In this document: positions 8,469-12,500 of the stretch, in pieces | Layout of the letters: every line of letters starts with the position of its first letter | Position numbering within the stretch: position 1 is the first letter of the stretch | DNA from: Theodoxus fluviatilis | Taxonomy: Eukaryota; Mollusca; Gastropoda; Cycloneritida; Neritidae | Reading direction: 5' to 3' | Assembly: GCA_034096865.1 (NCBI GenBank) | Contig: JAWQFJ010000627.1 | Span: 1-12,500 of the forward strand | Length of the DNA: 12,500 bases | Notes under the pieces: generated by a model | What the model saw: only the letters and a program-made list of their open reading frames with translations | Told to the model about the DNA's origin: nothing | Databases searched by the model: none | Position numbers and translations under genes: made by a program

Positions 8469-9099
8469 AAGAACTTGCGACTCAAAGTAGTTCGGATTGC
8501 TTGAAGTACTGCGTGACGTCATTCTACGACATCCTCGCCTCGAGCGAGGCTGCTTTGCATAAACGTGAGGTCTTGCGAGGCGTAGGTCGGTGTCAACTTG
8601 TGGCAACATCTGACTGAATTCCCATTTAGCTTTCATCATGTTGACACATGTTGACACTGGCCTATTTCTTGCAAGATCTCGGCTTTCCTCGCGTCCCTGC
8701 GACTCGACCCCGATGGTTGTGGACACATCTGGAAGTCCAATAGGAGAGCCCTATAAGGGCGAGAGAGACTGTGTCACGATGCTACAGGGTGCAATGATTC
8801 CATGCAAGGGCATTGGATGCAAGTACGAGTCCAGGGAGTGACTGTGTCCCCCGGAAAAGGATTCTGTGACTGAAGCAGCCTTCAGAATTCTAAGGTGAAA
8901 GGGAAGACTTGTCCGTCACTGACCGGGCCATCAACCCGTCTGCGGTGAAGTGACAAGTGAACTGCGAAAACTTTATCGAAAGCTGACTTCAGGATTTTTT
9001 ATTCTCCTGGTGCAAGCTCGGAGTGCCCTGTAGCGGCCGACGTTACGAAGGAGATAGCAATATCATGGTCCTGAAGAGTGTACATCTATGCCTTCATGC
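8469..9099. other. Unassigned sequence with scattered regulatory-like words
   Basis: Seen: TGACGTCA at 8514-8521; the near-palindrome GCCTC-gagc-GAGGC at 8538-8551; CTTTGCAT, one base off an octamer site, at 8552-8559; a direct repeat tgttgacaca/tgttgacact at about 8640-8657; and the palindrome GCCCT-ata-AGGGC at about 8748-8760. A 67-codon frame at 8638-8841 resembles nothing known to me. A promoter here is possible but unsupported by a downstream exon. Confidence 0.35.
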
Positions 9100-9257
9100 T
9101 ACACTGTATTGTATTGCATTGGGATGTGTCTTGCTGCTGTAGTACGATGAGAGGCAATATTGTATTGTGTTGAGAACGTTGTATGCATTGCATTGTGTTG
9201 TGTGTGTGTGTGTGCTGTGTGCTGCGTTGTGCTGAGTGCACTGTTGTGTGTTGTGTT
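9100..9257. repeat. Degenerate TTGTG/TATTG-rich repeat
   Basis: Words such as gtattgtattg, attgtgttg, a short (GT)n and gttgtgttg recur without fixed register. The tract directly abuts the start of promoter-like copy B. Minus-strand open frames rich in Thr/Gln/His here reflect the repeat. Confidence 0.7.
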
Positions 9258-9587
9258 GAGTAGCTGGTGGCAGCAACGTGAAGCAGTTGTCTGACAACCA
9301 GAGCAACCCAACCCGCCACCTCCATGGCCACCACTCCCTGAAATACAAACATCCCCAAGGAATGTTTTTTGAAGAAAAAGAGGGAAAAAAGGAGAAAGAT
9401 ACGCGTGCCCCTTTCATCCGGGAAACTCTGCGGTGAGCTCACCTATTTCCGGCAGGCTGTGATTGGTTCAAACAGAGACATTCTCGCACTCTCATTGGCT
9501 GACGTTTGTTGCGTAGGACGTGCACGCGTGGCTGACGTCAGAGACCGTTTATCAGACGACACGTGACTGGAAAACAATGCCATACCG
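9258..9587 (+). promoter_or_regulatory. Promoter-like module, copy B
   Basis: This is the second copy of 4461-4785 in the same orientation, 4.8 kb downstream. The inverted CCAAT boxes are kept at 9462 and 9494 with the same 32-bp spacing, and the ETS-like TTTCCGG and CACGTGAC (9560-9567) are retained. One difference matters: copy B has a full CRE, TGACGTCA at 9533-9540, where copy A has TGATGTCA. Indels cluster in the T/A-rich middle (about 9363-9395). Unlike copy A, no signal-peptide exon follows; pentanucleotide repeats begin immediately. It may be a second promoter, a relic of tandem duplication, or a repeat-family member. Confidence 0.5.
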
Positions 9588-9705
9588 GTGTGGCGTGGTG
9601 TGGTGTGGTGTCGTGTCGTGTGATGTGATGTGGTGTGGTGTGGTGTTGTCTTGCGTTGCGTTGCGTTGTGTCGTGTCGTGTTGCGTTATGTTCCGTTGCG
9701 CTGTC
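9588..9705. repeat. Pentanucleotide-rich repeat (GTGTG/TCGTG/TGCGT)
   Basis: Runs of gtggtgtggtgt, gtcgtgtcgtgt, gatgtgatgt and gcgttgcgttgcgtt show five-base periodicity with drifting unit sequence. The tract begins exactly where homology between the two promoter-like copies ends. Confidence 0.8.
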
Positions 9706-10377
9706 TTTTCATGTGTGTCACGTCACAGCAGGTCATTAAAAACGGTCTGTCTCGTTTTCTGCATTGGAAAAGTGTCGTTGGGAAAGCAGGAGGTCCGCAG
9801 GGGGCACTACCCTGCCAGACGGCGATGCCAAGAGCTCAAAGCTTTGGCGGGTTCCCAGGCAGGAAACCCGAACCTTGGTGCAGAAAAGTCGGCAGGAATT
9901 GAGTCCAGGTTGTCGACTACGTCGCAGTACCATACGTTTCCTAAAGGCGGAGTCAGTCCTATCGAGTTGAAAATCTACATCAGCTACACGTCTCTCTCTC
10001 TCTCTGTCCAGCCATTGAACCGAGTTATTTGTCAACGAGAAATGCCTCCGCTACGCAAACAACGTGATACAATGGATTCTTTGCTCGCCTGGTGTGGATG
10101 TTATTATGAGACTAGTGGCAATCAACGCCCCACGGTGACGTGAGTTCCGTTCCCGGCCTGCTGAGTGCTGCTGATGAATTTCCCTTGTCCACCCGGAAGC
10201 TGACCAGCACGGTGACCACGACTGCAGCGCAACATGAGCCGCTAGATGACTTTGTTCCATTTAGCAGGTCTGGTTGACACTCCATGGATCCATACCCAGA
10301 GACCTACGATCGAAGAGCAGCATTCTGGCTTTGGGGGAGCTGCGTGCGTATCGAGCGCAGCAAGGTTTCTGGATATG
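9706..10377. other. Unassigned sequence; possible weak exon
   Basis: A plus-strand frame that is open into 10143 contains ATG at 10042 and 34 codons (MPPLRKQRDT...) ending at TGA, with GTGAGTTCC overlapping the stop at about 10141. If that donor were used, the frame would avoid the stop. No signal peptide, domain or upstream acceptor supports it. A short (TC)n lies at about 9990-10005, and an imperfect inverted repeat gggttcc/ggaaacc lies near 9848-9870. Confidence 0.3.
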
Positions 10378-10657
10378 CAGGGGCGGACGAGGGGGGGGGG
10401 GGTTTCCGGGGTTTCCGGAACCCCCCCTCCCCCCCCGCCCCCCAACAGAAAAAAAGAAGAAGATATATACATAATTTTTTTTAATGAAAATGCTCCAGAT
10501 TAGACCATTTTGCAGCCTTCTCCCCCCCCCCCCCCCCGCTTTCTTTTGCCGGCTGAGCACTTTGCGCGTTCACACACCCCCCCCCCCCTGGTTCCTAAAA
10601 AAGTTTGGAAACACCACCACCCCCCCCAAAAAAAAAATTTGAACTGATCCGCCCTTG
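10378..10657. mobile_element. hAT-like non-autonomous DNA transposon (MITE)
   Basis: The terminal inverted repeats are CAGGGGCGGACGAG at 10378-10391 and, read on the minus strand, CAAGGGCGGATCAG at 10657-10644, matching at 11 of 14 positions. CAGGGGCGG-type ends are characteristic of hAT-superfamily elements of invertebrates (established knowledge). The flanks ggatatg and gatatatg could be a decayed 8-bp target duplication. Inside are long G and C homopolymer runs flanking a near-palindrome (tttccggggtttccggaa) and a 'gattagaccattttgca' segment, but no transposase frame. The element is 280 bp, a typical MITE size. Confidence 0.65.
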
Positions 10658-11009
10658 ATATATGTTCCAAAGCGGTGACCCGTCCTCCCAAGACTTTTCA
10701 GATTAGTGCATCGCCATAAAGGGCAACGTATGACGTCCGTCTCCTTCGCAAAGTCGACGTACATCCGGGGGATTTACAGGCATGCGCCGGGAAGCCGAAG
10801 TCCATAAATCCGGTAGTCGTAAAAAAAAAAGTATTTGTGCACTGGCCGATTCACAGCGACACAACCAGTTAACAGCACTACCATAATGACGTCACTCTCG
10901 GGCTCGATCCTGTGAGAACGTAATGGCATGAGACGGGTTAACCGGAGGTCAAGCTAAAAAAATGAATGTCCACCATCTTTCCGGTATACGAAAACGAGGC
11001 CACTCGCTT
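10658..11009. other. Unassigned sequence
   Basis: No gene or repeat is recognised. TGACGTCA lies at 10887-10894, the related TGACGTCC lies near 10732, and an A10 run lies near 10820. Confidence 0.4.
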
Positions 11010-11318
11010 TTACATAGTAAAACAGGTATGTGTCCGTCTTTCTTGAGAAATAAATATCGGTCGATGGTGGCCACAAATGGATTCAAACATGAAAAAAGTT
11101 TCATTCCCATGATAAACCATCGAGAATATTGATATTGGATCCTTTATACATGTATGATGTGTGCACAATCACAGAAACAATTTGTAAACATAACGTATTG
11201 AGAAATGAGTGCCCCGAAACCGTAACTGTCAGACGTGCACAATTGAAATGTGATCGAGTGTATGATGTACAGCTGTAATGGTAGAAGATTACTGTCTAGT
11301 TCGGGACTGAATGCACAG
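11010..11318. repeat. Diverged segmental repeat, copy 1
   Basis: This aligns with 11383-11713 at an offset of 392-397. Shared blocks in order include a gaaataaa/ggtcgatg block from 11045, cgagaatattgat at 11121, atttgtaaaca near 11180, ctgtcagacgt near 11226 and agctgtaatggtag at 11271. Overall identity by hand is about 70%. The left edge is fuzzy, marked by a 'tttac.t.gtaaa' word. The conserved blocks do not maintain a reading frame. The class of sequence is unknown. Confidence 0.65.
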
Positions 11319-11382
11319 TTTCGATTGCCTGACGTGGCGAGGATGAAAATTCCATGCAGTCTGTATGATACTATATTCACAA

Positions 11383-11713
11383 TGTTTACTTTGTAAACAG
11401 CAAGATGCACGATCGATCGACTTTCCCTCAATGTTCGAGGAATAAAGATTGGTCGATGATGGCCGACAACGGCAGTAAAACGCGATTTTTTTTCTTTACT
11501 ATTAAAAAAATATTCGAGAATATTGATGATGGATACATGTTTCATTTAGAGCGCATGCACAAGCACTAAGACGATTTGTAAACAAAACGTGATGAGAGGG
11601 TTCGAGTGTCCCGACACCATAGCTGTCAGACGTTCACAATCTATGTGTGATCTGAAATACGATGTTAAGCTGTAATGGTAGCCGATTATTGACCAGTTCT
11701 GGTCAATACACAG
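11383..11713. repeat. Diverged segmental repeat, copy 2
   Basis: This is the partner of 11010-11318, in direct orientation. It differs by several small indels, such as a T8 insertion near 11486 and loss of a few bases near 11534. The longest minus-strand open frame free of simple repeats (11144-11545) crosses the junction between the copies and is not conserved between them, so I do not call it a gene. Confidence 0.65.
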
Positions 11714-12005
11714 TACTCAAAATTTAAGTCGCCTACTTCGACCGTCTCTCCACAAGTCCAAATTCGCCTCACCTGGGTCGCGTTGCTATTATGTTGTGAA
11801 GGTTCCAGAACAAACGGGAACATTGTAGCGCAATCAGGCTGTTTACATCAGCCTCTCCGCTTGTCACCTGATGTCGTTGCCTGGTCATGTGTATTGAGTC
11901 GGGCTAAATTTGTCTTGGCTGTGTCACGTGACGTCATCCGTGAAGCATCGTGGCAGTGGAGTAAATCGTACGCTGTTCTGGAAGCGTCTGGAACCGTGTA
12001 AAGGG

Positions 12006-12013
12006 TATATAAG
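12006..12013 (+). promoter_or_regulatory. TATA box
   Basis: TATATAAG in the context aagggTATATAAGcgcgac is a canonical TATA element. Transcription would be expected to start about 30 bases downstream, in the gacagagagaggg region, defining the U3/R border if the LTR reading is right. Confidence 0.65.
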
Positions 12014-12201
12014 CGCGACAAAGCGACAGAGAGAGGGAACACACGAGAGCAGATAAGACAGAGTTAAGGTGAGAGCTTAACTAGAAGATAAACGAGTCCT
12101 CCTTTGTAAGGAGTGAGTCCTCTGTGGCTTTGCGCATAGAGTGAAGTTGTCACCACGAAGTTATTTACTGATTGTCACCGCTGTGTATCGACCAGTGCGT
12201 G

Positions 12202-12207
12202 AATAAA
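12202..12207 (+). terminator. Poly(A) signal in LTR-like unit
   Basis: AATAAA is followed by gttttattgg, a T/G-rich downstream element. Cleavage would fall near 12215-12230, marking the R/U5 border. Confidence 0.55.
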
Positions 12208-12282
12208 GTTTTATTGGAAACGACCATCAGCGTTTGTGAACTTCGACTTCCCGGTGCAAGCTAGGAGAACCCCCGTACAACA

Positions 12283-12404
12283 GGACATTGCAAAGAGAAG
12301 AGTGCAACACTTACGCTAGTAATTTGCGAGGATTGTCAAGGAACTCTGAGTCTTGTGATCACGTGACTAAATTCACCCGTGAAGCAGCAAATTTAGATAA
12401 GATT
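12283..12404. other. Sequence downstream of the LTR-like unit
   Basis: If the LTR is a 5' LTR this would be leader sequence, but no reading frame or clear primer-binding site is visible. It contains CACGTGAC at 12360-12367. Confidence 0.3.
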
Positions 12405-12500
12405 ATTTAAATCCTACACATCCCCACCGATCTTTCTACATCGCTGTGGGTTGATTACCTCCACCTTGGCAGAGGTTTGCGATATCTGAATGCTCTCTAG
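12405..12500 (-). repeat. Edge of a dispersed marine-invertebrate repeat
   Basis: Read on the minus strand it contains aacctctgccaaggtggagg followed by taatc, an imperfect palindrome (CCTC..CC/GG..GAGG). Words of the form cctccgccaaggaggtaat are, from memory, very common in interspersed repeats of marine invertebrates. The element continues past the window end and its class is not determined. Confidence 0.4.

Larger units (their letters stand above)
11792..12282 (+). mobile_element. LTR-like unit of an LTR retrotransposon
   Basis: The 491-bp unit starts TGTTGT and ends ACAACA, a 6-bp terminal inverted repeat with the TG...CA ends usual for LTRs. Within it are CACGTGACGTCA at 11925-11936 (E-box overlapping a CRE), a TATA box at 12006, and AATAAA at 12202 only about 190 bp downstream. 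A promoter and poly(A) signal this close together in one unit are the hallmark of U3-R-U5 structure. The flanks tatta and ggaca are not a target duplication, and no clear primer-binding site starting with TGG follows at 12283, so it could be a 5' LTR with an atypical primer site, a damaged copy, or have slightly different ends. An ordinary host promoter is the main alternative. Confidence 0.6.

Noticed and set aside
8346..8726. 126-codon Pro-rich minus-strand open frame
   Set aside because: The Pro-rich part is the complement of the G-rich tract and the rest has no recognisable motif.
9520..10143. 207-codon plus-strand open frame downstream of copy B
   Set aside because: Its first part is pentanucleotide repeat and part of module B; no signal peptide, domain or clear splice pattern supports it.
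11144..11545. 133-codon minus-strand open frame free of simple repeats
   Set aside because: It spans the join between two copies of a diverged duplication and is not preserved in both copies.
9012..12264. Shared word ggtgcaagct.ggag at about 9010 and 12253 as a possible second LTR boundary
   Set aside because: The match is only about 15 bases with a mismatch, and flanking sequences do not align.

Overview
This window looks like eukaryotic, non-coding-rich DNA, most likely from a marine invertebrate and plausibly a gastropod mollusc. The basis is very long di- and trinucleotide microsatellites, no compact operon-like coding, fossil transposable elements of several classes, metazoan promoter motifs (paired CCAAT boxes, CRE, E-box) and a signal-peptide-like first exon ending at a GTGAGT splice donor. 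The species is inferred from general character only. No complete protein-coding gene is visible, and most long open frames are microsatellites read as protein.

Layout. Positions 1-1020: tail of a dispersed repeat, a 35-bp satellite (3 copies), a 57-bp satellite (about 9.4 copies) and its decaying flank. 1020-2600: mostly unassigned sequence with a weak Harbinger-like fragment, a perfect E-box palindrome and a (TC)n tract. 2650-3530: a decayed piggyBac-like element with a broken transposase N-terminus. 3928-4254: a 109-triplet ATC array. 4461-5110: a promoter-like module (copy A), a purine-rich leader and a putative signal-peptide exon, the best candidate for the 5' end of a host gene. 5189-5501: a GAT/GAC array in the opposite sense to the first ATC array. 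5891-6219: three diverged 110-bp repeats. 6382-6959: a 578-bp CA/CG array. 7846-8083: the 3' end of a non-LTR retrotransposon. 8372-8468: a G-quadruplex-prone tract. 9258-9587: promoter-like module copy B, about 93-95% identical to copy A and flanked by pentanucleotide-rich DNA. 10378-10657: a hAT-like non-autonomous DNA transposon. 11010-11713: two diverged copies of a roughly 300-bp segment. 11792-12282: an LTR-like unit with TATA box and poly(A) signal. 12405-12500: edge of another dispersed repeat.

How the parts relate. The only coherent host unit is 4461-5110: module, leader, start codon and signal peptide, then a phase-1 donor into an intron that would run through the microsatellites downstream. 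No second exon could be identified, so it may lie outside the window. Copy B lacks any recognisable signal-peptide exon at the equivalent distance; it may be a second promoter, a relic of tandem gene duplication, or both copies may be members of an interspersed repeat family. I found no clearly novel multi-gene system. The signals most worth checking are the duplicated module, the enrichment of CRE and CACGTGAC palindromes, and the oppositely oriented ATC arrays around the putative gene start.
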